From JANMMJ01 sp964543235 (GTDB lineage Bacteria; Pseudomonadota; Alphaproteobacteria; Rhizobiales; Aestuariivirgaceae), in contig CAZIXE010000027.1 of the NCBI GenBank assembly GCA_964543235.1, positions 1 through 50,051 of the forward strand: a DNA stretch of 50,051 nucleotides, given 5' to 3'. Position 1 is the stretch's first letter; every line of letters starts with the position of its first letter. Shown piece after piece: positions 40,501 through 48,310 of this stretch. Position numbers and translations under genes: made by a program. The notes beneath the pieces are model-generated. The model was not told the origin of the DNA. It was given only the letters and a program-made list of their open reading frames with translations, and made no database searches.

Positions 40501-41415
40501 GTTCTCGATCTCCCGCTGGCATCCCCTGCCAGGCAACCCCAGGCGGGCTGGATCGCTGCCTTTTCAAAACCTTGGCCGGGTTCCCTGAATCTGTTTCGCA
40601 ACCTGGGGGGAAGCTTCCAGCTGGCCTGGAGCCTCGCTGCGCCGGCCACCATGGGCGAGCTTGTCGCTCCCCTCGCCAGGGGGCCGCTGGCGGTCTTCGA
40701 CCGCGCCAATGTGGTGCAGGTCAGGCTGTGGGGCGGCGCCCTGTTTTCGGTCACCGAGAGCCAACTACTGGGGGGCGCCAATGTGCTGGCCGTCGGCTCT
40801 CCGGACCAGGGTTTCGAGATACTTCAGTTCCGCGATGCTGAACTCATTGCGCCGGCGACCTACGCCCTGCGCCATCTGCTGCGGGGACAGTCGGGATCGG
40901 AACCCGAGATGGCCGAACTGGCACCTGCCGGCATGCTCGTGGTCCTGCTCGATGCCGCCGTGGCGCAGCTTGAGGAGACCCTGGATGATTTCCGCGCCAC
41001 GACGTCCTGGCGGCTGGGGCCCGCGGGCCGCGACCATGGCGATCCGGCCTATGTCAGCTTCGATCATCCGGTGCGTGGCCTCGGTCTGCGGCCGCTGCAT
41101 CCGGTGCAGCCGCGTGCCACGCGCGATGGCGGTGATGTCGTCTTCACCTGGATCAGGCGGACCCGCAGCAACGGCGACAGCTGGGAACTGGCCGAGGTGC
41201 CGCTCGGCGAGGATCGCGAGGAATATGCCCTCGATATTCTCGCGGGCGGTACGCCGGTCCGCAGCCTGATCCTCGGCGAAGCGGCCTACCGCTACACCGC
41301 CGCCGCGCAGCAGCAGGACTTCGGCTCGGCACCCACATCCTTCACGCTCCGTCTCGCCCAGATCAGCGCCACATTCGGCCGCGGCGCTGTCCTCGAAAGG
41401 ACTCTCCATGTCTGA
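37522..41415 (+). CDS. GTA TIM-barrel megatron protein (RcGTA gp15-like)
   Basis: 1297 aa, nearly the length of RcGTA gp15 (about 1304 aa). It starts with a glycine-zipper segment (GGALGGLLGGPIGAVVGRAA, residues 9-28), then DLQVMGSTEGAAIPRVWGRMRV, typical of Rcc01698-like tail proteins. A glycoside-hydrolase-like TIM barrel spans about 300-760 (ITFSPFILMDIPVDNALP, VGIDNYMPLSDWRDG, EAGCPAVDKGTNQPN), followed by a phage-tail_3 region and a C-terminal beta domain. It forms the tail tip and binds the recipient surface. Its last codons overlap the tail-fibre gene. This large gene is unbroken, arguing for selection on particle function. Confidence 0.93.
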   Translation: MATLILSTAGGALGGLLGGPIGAVVGRAAGAIAGNLIDQRLFAPAPRRSDGPRLGDLQVMGSTEGAAIPRVWGRMRVAGEVIWATRFEEVISTETEKAGGKGGGGAVTKITTYSYFANFAVALAEGPIARIGRIWADGKPFDPTGLTLRFYAGGEEQLPDSLIAAKEGPDAAPAYRGLAYVVFERLPLARFGNRLPQLSFEVFRPVGKAAAAVRAVNIIPGASEFGYDPEVVTRHPGDGVTESENAHLLAGRSDWSVSLDALQAACPNAAAVSLVVAWFGTDLRCGQCALRPGVEVPAKVTKPHTWKVAGLARAAAHLVSSAGGGPAFGGTPSDATVLRAIADLKARGLAITFSPFILMDIPVDNALPDPYGATAQPPYPWRGRITCDPAPGRPGSPDQTANLDSQLAAFIGTASPADFSVADGEVAYSGPPEWSYRRMVLHYAKLCALAGGVDTFLIGSELRGLTTLRNSPSHYPFVAALMQLAVDVKSILPQAAISYAADWSEYFGHQPQDGSGDVYFHLDPLWAAPDIAFVGIDNYMPLSDWRDGPDHLDRLAGASAIYVTSYLRSNIAGGEGFDWYYASPADRDAQQRSPITDGAHNKPWVFRYKDLVAWWSNPHVNRPGGSEQGPATAWLPQSKPIRFTEAGCPAVDKGTNQPNVFVDPKSVENALPYYSAGVGDGFLQQRYIEAVDGYWRSTGPHNPVSAVYGGPMVAADDIHYWAWDARPFPAFPALADVWRDGGNHALGHWLNGRIEATPLGDLVQDICSAYGVAEVEAASLSGLIDGLTIERVGAARDLLEPLARAWTFDAVESQGLIRFRMKAREADLSLARDDLVDADGEPLFTLTRTQEADLPGRLKLAYRESGLDYRSAVVEAQRAGTVTAREIGLELPCAIAQEEATSRAAILLQETWHGRESLQLALPPSRVALDPGDVVSLDVNGSTRKIAIVEIADGSSRRITARRHDASLYDRRKAPVRRPALVPPPLFGAPALAVLDLPLASPARQPQAGWIAAFSKPWPGSLNLFRNLGGSFQLAWSLAAPATMGELVAPLARGPLAVFDRANVVQVRLWGGALFSVTESQLLGGANVLAVGSPDQGFEILQFRDAELIAPATYALRHLLRGQSGSEPEMAELAPAGMLVVLLDAAVAQLEETLDDFRATTSWRLGPAGRDHGDPAYVSFDHPVRGLGLRPLHPVQPRATRDGGDVVFTWIRRTRSNGDSWELAEVPLGEDREEYALDILAGGTPVRSLILGEAAYRYTAAAQQQDFGSAPTSFTLRLAQISATFGRGAVLERTLHV

Positions 41416-44400
41416 AACCATTCATCTCGGCCTGCCGCTGATCCAGGCGGCCCAGGCCCAGAAGCACGTGACCCACAATGAGGCGCTGCTGGTGATCGAT
41501 GCCGCGTTGCATCTCGCTGTCCTGTCGCGCAGCCTCGCCGCACCGCCTGCCATGCCCGCCGCCGGCGACCGCTATCTGGTGGCCGCCCCCGCCACCGGCG
41601 CCTGGGCGGGCCACGAGGGGAAAATCGCGATTCTTCAGGACGGCGCCTGGCGCTTTCTCGTGCCCCGCGCCGGCTGGCGGCTCTGGGTGGCGGCGGAGGC
41701 AGCGTTCCTTGTCTTCGACGGCACCACCTGGTCTGCCGTGGCGGGCGGTGGCGGCCTCAGCGACGGCGACAAGGGCGACATCACGGTCTCGGGCTCCGGC
41801 GCCACCTGGACCATCGACAACAATGCCGTGACCGATGCCAAGCTCCGGGACAGTGCTGCCAATTCGGTGATCGGGCGCTCGGCTGGCACCTCCGGCGATC
41901 CCGCCGACATCGTGGCCGGTTCTGCCGATACGGCGCTGATCTTCTCCGGCGGCACCATCCAGTTCCAGAAGATTTCCGGAAGCCAGGTCAACGGCTCGAC
42001 GCTGCAGAACTCCAAGCTCGCGACCATGGCGGCCGGCACGCTCAAGGGCAACAATACCGGCGGCGCCACCAACCCTCTCGATCTTACGGCAACGCAGGTG
42101 ACTGCGATGCTCGATACCTTCACATCGGCCGACAAGGGGCTCGCCCCGGCGAGCGGCGGCGGCACCACAAACTTCCTGAGGGCCGATGGCGCCTGGGCGG
42201 CGCCCCCGGGGGGTGGCGGCGGCGAAGCCAATACCGCCTCCAATGTCGGCGCGGGCGGCGTCGGCGTCTTCAAGCAGAAGACCGGCGTCAATCTCGAATT
42301 CAGGGGCATCAACGCCGGTTCCAGCAAGATCACCGTCACCAATGACAGCGGCAACAACGAGATCGACATCGACGTCGCCGAAGCCAATCTGACGCTCGGC
42401 AATCTGGGGGGCTCGATCGATCTCGGCTCATCCAAGGCCTCCGGCACCCTGGCGGCGGCGCGTTTCCCGGCGCTGACCGGCGATGTCACCACGACGGCCG
42501 GCTCGCTCTCGACGACGATCGCCAATGACGCGGTGTCGAACGCCAAGCTCGCCAACATGGCGGCCAACTCGCTGAAAGGAAACAATACCGGCGCGAGCGC
42601 CGATCCCGCCGACCTCACCGTCGCCCAGGTCAAGAGCCTGCTCGCCTATACGCCAGGCGACATCGGCGCGCAGAGTGCCGATGCGACGCTGACGGCCCTT
42701 GCCGCCTACAACACCAACGGGCTCCTGACCCAGACGGCGGCCGATACTTTCACGGGCCGCACGATCACGGGGACCTCGAACCAGGTCGACGTGGCGAACG
42801 GCAATGGCGTGTCCGGCAACCCGGCGCTGTCGCTCTCGGCCACCATCGTCATCCCCGGCACGGCGCAATTCCCCCAGAACGGGCTCCTGTTGCGCGACAC
42901 CGACAACAGCCACAATCTCACGCTCAACAACGGCTCGAACCTCACCGCGGCGCGCACTCTGACGCTGGCCCCCGGCGATGCCGACCGGACCCTGACACTG
43001 TCCGGCAACGCCACGATTTCGGGGAGCAACACCGGCGACCAGACCATCACCCTGACCGGCGACGTCACCGGCTCCGGCACCGGCTCCTTCGCCGCCACGA
43101 TCGCCAATGACGCGGTGTCGAACGCCAAGCTCGCCAACATGGCCACCGCCACCCTCAAGGGCCGGGCCACGACCGGCACCGGCGATCCCGAAGACCTGAC
43201 GGGAACCCAGGCGACGGCGCTGCTCGACACTTTCACGTCAGGCGCCAAGGGCCTCGCCCCGGCGTCGGGCGGCGGCACCACCAACTTTCTCAGGGCCGAC
43301 GGCACCTGGGCGGCGCCCTCGGGCGGCGGCGGCGGCTCCGGCGACGTGGTGGGCCCGGCGAGCGCCACCGACAACGCCATCGCCCGCTTTGACGGCACGA
43401 CCGGCAAGCTGATCCAGAACAGCGCCAAGGCGATCCTCGACGATGACGGCAATCTGACACTGGGCGACGGGTCCGGTGCAGCCGCGCAAGTTCTGACGGT
43501 GAATGGACCGGCCGGCTTTTTCCGCTCAGTGCGGCTCCAGACCAACAGCGCGTCGCGCGCGACGCTGGCCCTCAACAACGCTGCTGAAAGCGGCAGTGAC
43601 GCAGGTTCAAAACCCCTGTTGCGGGTGTTCAAGGACAACGGTACCACCAGCTTCGATGCCTTCACAATCTCGCGAGATAGCGAGAACTTTGAATTCGGTG
43701 GCACGGGTGGCATCACCGTGCCGGCCGTGTCCACGCCGGCAGCTCCGGCCTCCGGCAAGCTGACGCTGTTCGGCCGCAATTTGGCGGGGCGCATTCTCCC
43801 CGCGGTCATCGGCCCGTCCGGCCTCGACACCGCATTGCAGCCCATCCTGGCGCGCAACAAGGTGGCGATGATGGTTGCCAACGGCAACGCGACCACGGTT
43901 ACAAACCTCGGGTTTGCAGCCACCACGAACGGCACGGCGACGGCCCGCAACGTGGCGACCACCAATCTCTTCACGTCGATGCGGCGCATTGCCTATGTGT
44001 CGGCGGCGACTGCCAACAATTCCGCCCTGTGGCGCGGCTCGGGGCTGCAATGGTGGCGCGGCAACGCGGCGGGACTTGGCGGCTTTCTCCTGGTGGTGCG
44101 GTTCGGCAATTCCGATGCCAGCTTCGTGTCCAACTCGCGCACTTTCGTGGGCATGCACGGTCTCGCCAGCAACATCGGCAACGTCGATCCTTCGACGCTG
44201 GCCAATATCATCGGCGTCGGCAATGACAGCGCCGACACGACCCTGCAGATCATGCACAATGACGGCGCGGGCAACGCCACCAAGATCAATCTCGGGGCCA
44301 ATTTCCCAGCCAATACCGTCAATGTGGACATGTATGAGCTGGCCCTGTTCTGCGCGCCGAACGGTTCGACGGTCGGCTACCGGGTTGAACGGCTCAACAC

Positions 44401-44545
44401 CGGCGATGTCGCCGAAGGCACGCTGTCGACCGATCTCCCCGCCTCCACACAGCTGCTGACGCCGCATGTCTTCCGCCACAATGGCGGCACCGCGGCGGCG
44501 GTCGGCATCGACATCGTCAGCATCTATATCGAGACGGATTACTGA
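41408..44545 (+). CDS. DUF2793 tail-fibre-like protein with internal repeats
   Basis: 1045 aa. Residues 1-112 are a DUF2793 domain (LGLPLIQAAQAQKHVTHNEALLVID, GDRYLVAAPATGAWAGHEGK, WRLWVAAEA), often found after GTA-type tail tips. From about 115 to 680 there are repeats rich in Gly, Asn, Thr and Asp: three copies of a module of the type SNAKLANMAAxTLKG and two of KGLAPASGGGTTNFLRADG, with GGGGG hinges. The remaining about 360 residues look globular (GLASNIGNVDPSTLANIIG, VDMYELALFCAPNG) and may be the receptor-binding head. Probably a trimeric fibre determining which cells the particles attach to. ATG overlaps the gp15 stop by 8 bp. Confidence 0.85.
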   Translation: MSETIHLGLPLIQAAQAQKHVTHNEALLVIDAALHLAVLSRSLAAPPAMPAAGDRYLVAAPATGAWAGHEGKIAILQDGAWRFLVPRAGWRLWVAAEAAFLVFDGTTWSAVAGGGGLSDGDKGDITVSGSGATWTIDNNAVTDAKLRDSAANSVIGRSAGTSGDPADIVAGSADTALIFSGGTIQFQKISGSQVNGSTLQNSKLATMAAGTLKGNNTGGATNPLDLTATQVTAMLDTFTSADKGLAPASGGGTTNFLRADGAWAAPPGGGGGEANTASNVGAGGVGVFKQKTGVNLEFRGINAGSSKITVTNDSGNNEIDIDVAEANLTLGNLGGSIDLGSSKASGTLAAARFPALTGDVTTTAGSLSTTIANDAVSNAKLANMAANSLKGNNTGASADPADLTVAQVKSLLAYTPGDIGAQSADATLTALAAYNTNGLLTQTAADTFTGRTITGTSNQVDVANGNGVSGNPALSLSATIVIPGTAQFPQNGLLLRDTDNSHNLTLNNGSNLTAARTLTLAPGDADRTLTLSGNATISGSNTGDQTITLTGDVTGSGTGSFAATIANDAVSNAKLANMATATLKGRATTGTGDPEDLTGTQATALLDTFTSGAKGLAPASGGGTTNFLRADGTWAAPSGGGGGSGDVVGPASATDNAIARFDGTTGKLIQNSAKAILDDDGNLTLGDGSGAAAQVLTVNGPAGFFRSVRLQTNSASRATLALNNAAESGSDAGSKPLLRVFKDNGTTSFDAFTISRDSENFEFGGTGGITVPAVSTPAAPASGKLTLFGRNLAGRILPAVIGPSGLDTALQPILARNKVAMMVANGNATTVTNLGFAATTNGTATARNVATTNLFTSMRRIAYVSAATANNSALWRGSGLQWWRGNAAGLGGFLLVVRFGNSDASFVSNSRTFVGMHGLASNIGNVDPSTLANIIGVGNDSADTTLQIMHNDGAGNATKINLGANFPANTVNVDMYELALFCAPNGSTVGYRVERLNTGDVAEGTLSTDLPASTQLLTPHVFRHNGGTAAAVGIDIVSIYIETDY
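42515..42560 (+). repeat. 46-bp exact repeat in fibre gene, copy 1
   Basis: Identical to 43097-43142, 582 bp downstream, in the same frame; encodes TIANDAVSNAKLANM. Identity at the DNA level, including synonymous positions, points to recent duplication or gene conversion inside the fibre gene. Confidence 0.9.
43097..43142 (+). repeat. 46-bp exact repeat in fibre gene, copy 2
   Basis: Partner of 42515-42560. Recombination between the two would remove 582 bp (194 codons, in frame) and shorten the fibre without breaking it. Confidence 0.9.
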
Positions 44546-44547
44546 TC

Positions 44548-44769
44548 ATGGCCCGCGGTTATCAGCATGATCTCGGCGAGCTACGCGCCCGCATCGCCGC
44601 CGTTGAAAGCGAGATGCAGGGTTTGCGCCAGGACGTCCGCGAAATCCGCGACGCGCTGATCGGGCTGCGCGGCGGCTGGCGCCTGCTGACCATCTTGATC
44701 GCTGTCTCGGCATCGCTGGGCGCGGCCGCCGGCAAGCTGCTTCTTGCCACGCCCTGGTCGCGCATCTGA
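44548..44769 (+). CDS. Small coiled-coil/TM protein, putative holin
   Basis: 73 aa. Residues 8-40 form a charged heptad helix (LGELRARIAAVESEMQGLRQ), and 45-66 a single membrane helix (LLTILIAVSASLGAAAGKLLL). This layout resembles XhlA-type holin accessory proteins and other small phage lysis proteins. It lies 2 bp after the fibre gene and 30 bp before the endolysin, so a lysis role is likely by position. Single-TM topology could also fit a pinholin or signal-anchor accessory factor. Confidence 0.65.
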   Translation: MARGYQHDLGELRARIAAVESEMQGLRQDVREIRDALIGLRGGWRLLTILIAVSASLGAAAGKLLLATPWSRI

Positions 44770-44799
44770 TCTCCCACCGCCATCGCAAGGAACCCGCCC

Positions 44800-45495
44800 A
44801 TGCAATTGACGCCCGAAGGATTGGAACTCATCAAGCGCTTCGAGGGCTTCCGCGGCGAAGCCTACCGCGATGCGGTGGGAGTATGGACGATCGGCTACGG
44901 CCACACGTCCATGGCCGGCCCGCCGCAGGTGAGGGAGGACATGCGGATCAGCCGGGCCGAGGCCGCCCGCATCCTCGCCCGCGATGCCGGCGACTTCGCC
45001 GAAGGCGTCCGCAAGCTCCTGACCCGCACCCTGCCGGATCACCAGTTCTCGGCCCTCGTGAGTTTCGCTTACAATGTCGGACTCGACAATTTCCGCAGAT
45101 CCTCGGTTTTGAAGGCGGCCAATGCCGGTGACACTTCGGCTGTGGCGCGGCGCCTGCAGCTCTGGGTCAAGGCGGGCGGCAGGGTGCTCCCCGGGCTGGT
45201 GCGCCGCCGCGCTGCAGAGGCCGCCATGTATGCCGGCAGGGGCCCGGACGGACCGGCCGCGCAAGGCGCTGTTCAGTGCGTGCAAGGCAAGCCATTGCTG
45301 GCCAGCACCACCAATCTCGCGGCTCTCCTTGCCGCGTTTTCCGGGACGGTGACCGGCCTCTCGGCCAGCTTCCGCGACATTGCCGCCATTACTGGCGGTG
45401 AGCCGACGGCCCTGCTGCTCATGAGCCTGATGCTTGGCGCCGCCGCCTGGATCATCTGGCAGCGCCGCCTGAAGTCTGTGGAAGACGGAGTCTAG
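44800..45495 (+). CDS. Phage-type lysozyme (GH24) with C-terminal membrane helix
   Basis: 231 aa. The T4-type muramidase catalytic triad is present with exact spacing: E15 (KRFEGF), D24 (YRDAVG) and T30 (WTIGYGH), corresponding to T4 lysozyme E11-D20-T26. Then come FSALVSFAYNVGLDNFRRSS and the C-terminal lobe GRVLPGLVRRRAAEAAMY, ending near residue 150. An extra about 80 residues include a membrane helix at about 198-217 (PTALLLMSLMLGAAAWIIW) and a basic end. No N-terminal signal is seen, so release would need the putative holin, or the tail helix may tether the enzyme. AAGGA lies about 10 bp before the ATG. It ends 8 bp from the convergent TadG-like gene. Confidence 0.92.
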   Translation: MQLTPEGLELIKRFEGFRGEAYRDAVGVWTIGYGHTSMAGPPQVREDMRISRAEAARILARDAGDFAEGVRKLLTRTLPDHQFSALVSFAYNVGLDNFRRSSVLKAANAGDTSAVARRLQLWVKAGGRVLPGLVRRRAAEAAMYAGRGPDGPAAQGAVQCVQGKPLLASTTNLAALLAAFSGTVTGLSASFRDIAAITGGEPTALLLMSLMLGAAAWIIWQRRLKSVEDGV

Positions 45496-45502
45496 CCGGT
45501 GA

Positions 45503-46891
45503 CTATCTCGACAGGCGCAGCTGTGACAGTTCAGCGCCGATGTCGCGGAATGCCGTCTTGAGTTCGGCACCCGTCGTAGCAGAATAGGCGTGAGCGGGCG
45601 AGGACGCGCACTTGCTGAGCATCTGTGCAGCGCCAGGCTCATTCGCCAGATCGAATCCGACCGTGTAGACAATAATGCCAGCATTCTTCATGGCCGAGCA
45701 TAGCGCAAGTGCCTGTGGCACTGCTGTGCCGTTCGACGCATTGCAGTTGATTCGCGAGCTTTTCGATCCCACGTCTGTAGAGTCAGCCGACAACACGCCG
45801 TTGCAATAGGCGGTGTTGAAGAGTCCATCGGTCATGATGATGGCCGCCTTGATGAGCTTGTCGGTGCCATAAGGTGCGGGCTTGCTGTCACCGGTCCAGA
45901 TACTGTTGAAATTGGGCGATAGCATGTACCAGGTCCAGGCAATTCCGATGTGACCTGCCGTGGTGCCCGTAGTTGTGAGGGCGTCTATACGTGACTTGAG
46001 CAGCGATTTGTCGGTGGAAAGCGGCACGATCATTGCGCTGGGACAGGCGCTCTGCGAGCTGTGATATTGCCGGCCGAGCTTTGCCGTGGCCGGAATGGGA
46101 CTGGCGTCGGTAAACGCCTCTGGTCCGGTGCGCTCGGTGACGCAGCCGGTGATGTCGTAGGTCACATTGTTGTTGAGCTGGTTCTTGAACGTGTACTTCT
46201 GACAGCCCGGAATGGTGCAGGTGCCGGCGTTCGGAACGCCGCGCAGCGTATCTGCCAGTGCTCCCGGGTTGACCGCGGCTGAATAGGGTGCCAGCGCCAG
46301 CTTCGAATAGAAGTTCGACTGGTTGTCAGCGACGAGGATGTCGACGAGATCCTTGGCCGCGACCTTGAGGGCCGAGATCTTCGAGGTGGAGGAGTTTGCC
46401 GAACCCATGGATCCCGTGATGTCGAGGGCGAGCGCGACTTCGAGATTGGTCGCACTCCGCATCACCTCATTGCTGATATGGATCGGAATGTCCTTGTAGC
46501 CCATGATTCGCAGCAGCGTAGTCGGCACCTGCGCTTCGATCGAAAGAGAGATCCGCTCGCCGGTCACCTTCACCTTGATCGCGGCGTCGATCTCTTCGGT
46601 TGAGTTTGGATAGTTCTCGCGGAAATAGCGGATGGCGAGCTGTCGCATCTCGGCATTGGTGAGGCCCGGGCTGTTGCCCACCGCCAGCGCCGCGGCGTCG
46701 AGGGCCCGCTCCATGCGTGCATGGGTGTCACTGGCGCGCATGTAATCGAGCGCTGCACCGGCTGCCATGATGAGCGGAATGGCCGACAGCGAGAACATGA
46801 TCGCCACATTACCTCTCGCACTCCCGAGGAAACGCTTGATGATGGAGGATTTCCTGAGCTTGCGCACTGCCGCTTTGGTCATGACTGTCAC
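45503..46891 (-). CDS. TadG-like pilus-associated protein with vWA domain
   Basis: 462 aa. The N-terminus SARGNVAIMFSLSAIPLIMAAGAALDYMRA (about 24-53) is the TadE/TadG-type anchor helix, preceded by a basic stretch. A von Willebrand A domain starts near residue 150 with the MIDAS motif DITGSMGSANSST and later IIMTDGLFNTAYCNG. Several Cys (CTIPGCQKY, CNASNGTA, CSAMKNA, CASS) suggest disulfides outside the cytoplasm. TadG proteins act at the cell surface with Flp/Tad pili, but no other tad gene is in the window. GC is visibly lower than in the virion genes. Upstream is a 347-bp non-coding region shared with the divergent PepSY-like gene. Confidence 0.87.
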   Translation of the reverse strand: MTVMTKAAVRKLRKSSIIKRFLGSARGNVAIMFSLSAIPLIMAAGAALDYMRASDTHARMERALDAAALAVGNSPGLTNAEMRQLAIRYFRENYPNSTEEIDAAIKVKVTGERISLSIEAQVPTTLLRIMGYKDIPIHISNEVMRSATNLEVALALDITGSMGSANSSTSKISALKVAAKDLVDILVADNQSNFYSKLALAPYSAAVNPGALADTLRGVPNAGTCTIPGCQKYTFKNQLNNNVTYDITGCVTERTGPEAFTDASPIPATAKLGRQYHSSQSACPSAMIVPLSTDKSLLKSRIDALTTTGTTAGHIGIAWTWYMLSPNFNSIWTGDSKPAPYGTDKLIKAAIIMTDGLFNTAYCNGVLSADSTDVGSKSSRINCNASNGTAVPQALALCSAMKNAGIIVYTVGFDLANEPGAAQMLSKCASSPAHAYSATTGAELKTAFRDIGAELSQLRLSR

Positions 46892-47238
46892 CGCGAACCG
46901 GTCCCGTCACCGCTATGGCCGGGCCGTTGCCGACAATTTGCATAAATCCTCTGTGGGGGATGCTAACGCAAACGCTCAAATTCGAACGATCCGGCCGATT
47001 CCTGCCGCCTGCGCCGTCCCGCCGCCATCCATTCATCCGCCGTTCAGCCGGACGGGTTTAAGGACTTGTTCAGGTTCCCGATGGCGGTAAGCCGGGAAGA
47101 ATCCCCTGATGGCGCCGAGGCCTCTCTATGTACTGCGTGTGGCCGAGCTTAACAGATTGTAATTCTTCGCGCTTTCCCATTCATCCTGGGTTCATTTGGG
47201 CTTTGCTAGAAAGGCTGCCAAGAAAGGATGACTGGCGT
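46892..47238. other. Intergenic region between divergent tadG-like and PepSY-like genes
   Basis: 347 bp without a convincing gene. It must contain two divergent promoters. The right end carries the TTCAT direct repeat described separately. Between 46950 and 47150 I see no conserved RNA, hairpin with T-run or repeat. Confidence 0.6.
47180..47195 (+). promoter_or_regulatory. TTCAT direct repeat with 11-bp period (putative OmpR-type box)
   Basis: TTCAT at 47180-47184 and again at 47191-47195, 11 bp apart, one helical turn, as for tandem binding of OmpR/PhoP-family regulators. It lies 44 bp before the ATG of the PepSY-like gene that precedes the response regulator, so autoregulation is plausible. 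GCTAGA at about 47205-47210 could be the -10. Confidence 0.5.
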
Positions 47239-47559
47239 ATGCTCTGGGGAAAGACGATAGCGGCTGCGGCGATCGCGCTGGCCCTGGCCATGCCCGCCAC
47301 GACAGCCATGGCCCAGACGCCGCGGTTCCAGATCCAGCTTCAGCAGATGCAGCCCAAGCTGCAGAAGCAGCAGCGTCCGCGCCTGCAGCAGCAGGTCAAG
47401 CCCAAGCTACTGCTGATCCCGCCCTCCCAGGCAGCCCAGATCGCCCAGCAGATGAACCCGGGTGCCAAGCTGCTCAGCATCAAGCCCCGGGGCGACATGT
47501 ACATCGCCACCATGCGGCAGGGCAATCAGGTCTTCCGCGTGCCCATCCCGGGCTATTGA
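47239..47559 (+). CDS. Secreted PepSY-like small protein
   Basis: 106 aa from the ATG at 47239, preceded by AGAAAGGA. A signal peptide (LWGKTIAAAAIALALAMPAT, cleavage probably after AMA) leads to a Gln/Lys/Pro-rich stretch (FQIQLQQMQPKLQKQQRPRL), then a short PepSY-type domain: SQAAQIAQQMNPGAKLLSIK followed by GDMYIATMRQGNQVFRVPIPG. Such periplasmic proteins often precede PhoP/PhoQ-like systems and may modulate the sensor. The response regulator starts 79 bp downstream, so all three genes are probably one operon under the TTCAT box. Confidence 0.75.
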   Translation: MLWGKTIAAAAIALALAMPATTAMAQTPRFQIQLQQMQPKLQKQQRPRLQQQVKPKLLLIPPSQAAQIAQQMNPGAKLLSIKPRGDMYIATMRQGNQVFRVPIPGY

Positions 47560-47638
47560 GCAAAGCCGAGACGCCGGGTTGTCGCTCCCTCCGAAAGGCG
47601 ATATTGCTGCCTCACCCACAGATTCCCCGGGTGAGGCC

Positions 47639-48310
47639 ATGCGCATTCTCGTCGTCGAAGACGATCCCGATCTCAACCGCCAGCTCGTCGGCGCCCTGAC
47701 CGATGCCGGATACGCCGTGGACAAGGCCATGGATGGCGAGGAAGGCCATTTCCTCGGCGATACCGAGCCCTATGACGCGGTGATCCTTGATCTTGGCCTG
47801 CCGGTGCTGGATGGCGTCAGCGTGCTGGAGAAATGGCGCCGCGCCGGGCGCAAGATGCCGGTCCTGATCCTCACCGCCCGCGACCGCTGGAGTGACAAGG
47901 TGGCGGGCTTCGACGCCGGCGCCGACGACTATGTGGCAAAGCCCTTCCACATGGAGGAAGTGCTGGCCCGCATCCGTGCCCTGGTGCGCCGTTCCGCCGG
48001 CCATGCCACCAGCGAAATCTCCTGCGGCCCCCTGATGCTCGACACCAAGGCGGCCCGGGTCACCGTCAACGGCATGGCGATAAAGCTGACCTCGCTGGAG
48101 TTCCGCCTGCTCGCCTATCTGATGATGCACAAGGGCAAGGTGATCTCCCGCACCGAACTGGTCGAACATCTCTACGACCAGGACTTCGATCGCGATTCCA
48201 ACACCATCGAAGTCTTTGTCGGGCGCCTGCGCAAGAAGCTCGGCGTTGATGTCCTCCACACCATACGCGGCATGGGGTATTGCATCTCCGAGCCGGATAA
48301 TGCGGCTTAA
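47639..48310 (+). CDS. OmpR-family response regulator (FeuP/PhoP-like)
   Basis: 223 aa from the ATG at 47639 (MRILVVEDDPDLNRQL). The receiver domain has acidic pocket E7-D8-D9, phospho-acceptor D51 (VILDLGLP), T79 (LILTARD) and K101 (YVAKPF). The winged-helix domain (about 130-218) ends with RLRKKLGVDVLHTIRGMGYCI. It closely resembles FeuP of rhizobia and PhoP, which respond to envelope or osmotic conditions. It overlaps the kinase gene by 11 bp, indicating a coupled pair. Confidence 0.93.
   Translation: MRILVVEDDPDLNRQLVGALTDAGYAVDKAMDGEEGHFLGDTEPYDAVILDLGLPVLDGVSVLEKWRRAGRKMPVLILTARDRWSDKVAGFDAGADDYVAKPFHMEEVLARIRALVRRSAGHATSEISCGPLMLDTKAARVTVNGMAIKLTSLEFRLLAYLMMHKGKVISRTELVEHLYDQDFDRDSNTIEVFVGRLRKKLGVDVLHTIRGMGYCISEPDNAA

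Noticed and set aside
26798..45495. Ordinary temperate prophage
   Set aside because: No integrase, attachment-site repeat, repressor, replication or recombination gene was found, and the tape measure is GTA-short. The only flanking direct repeat (47 bp) is upstream of the operon on both sides of vapBC, not at both ends of the cluster.
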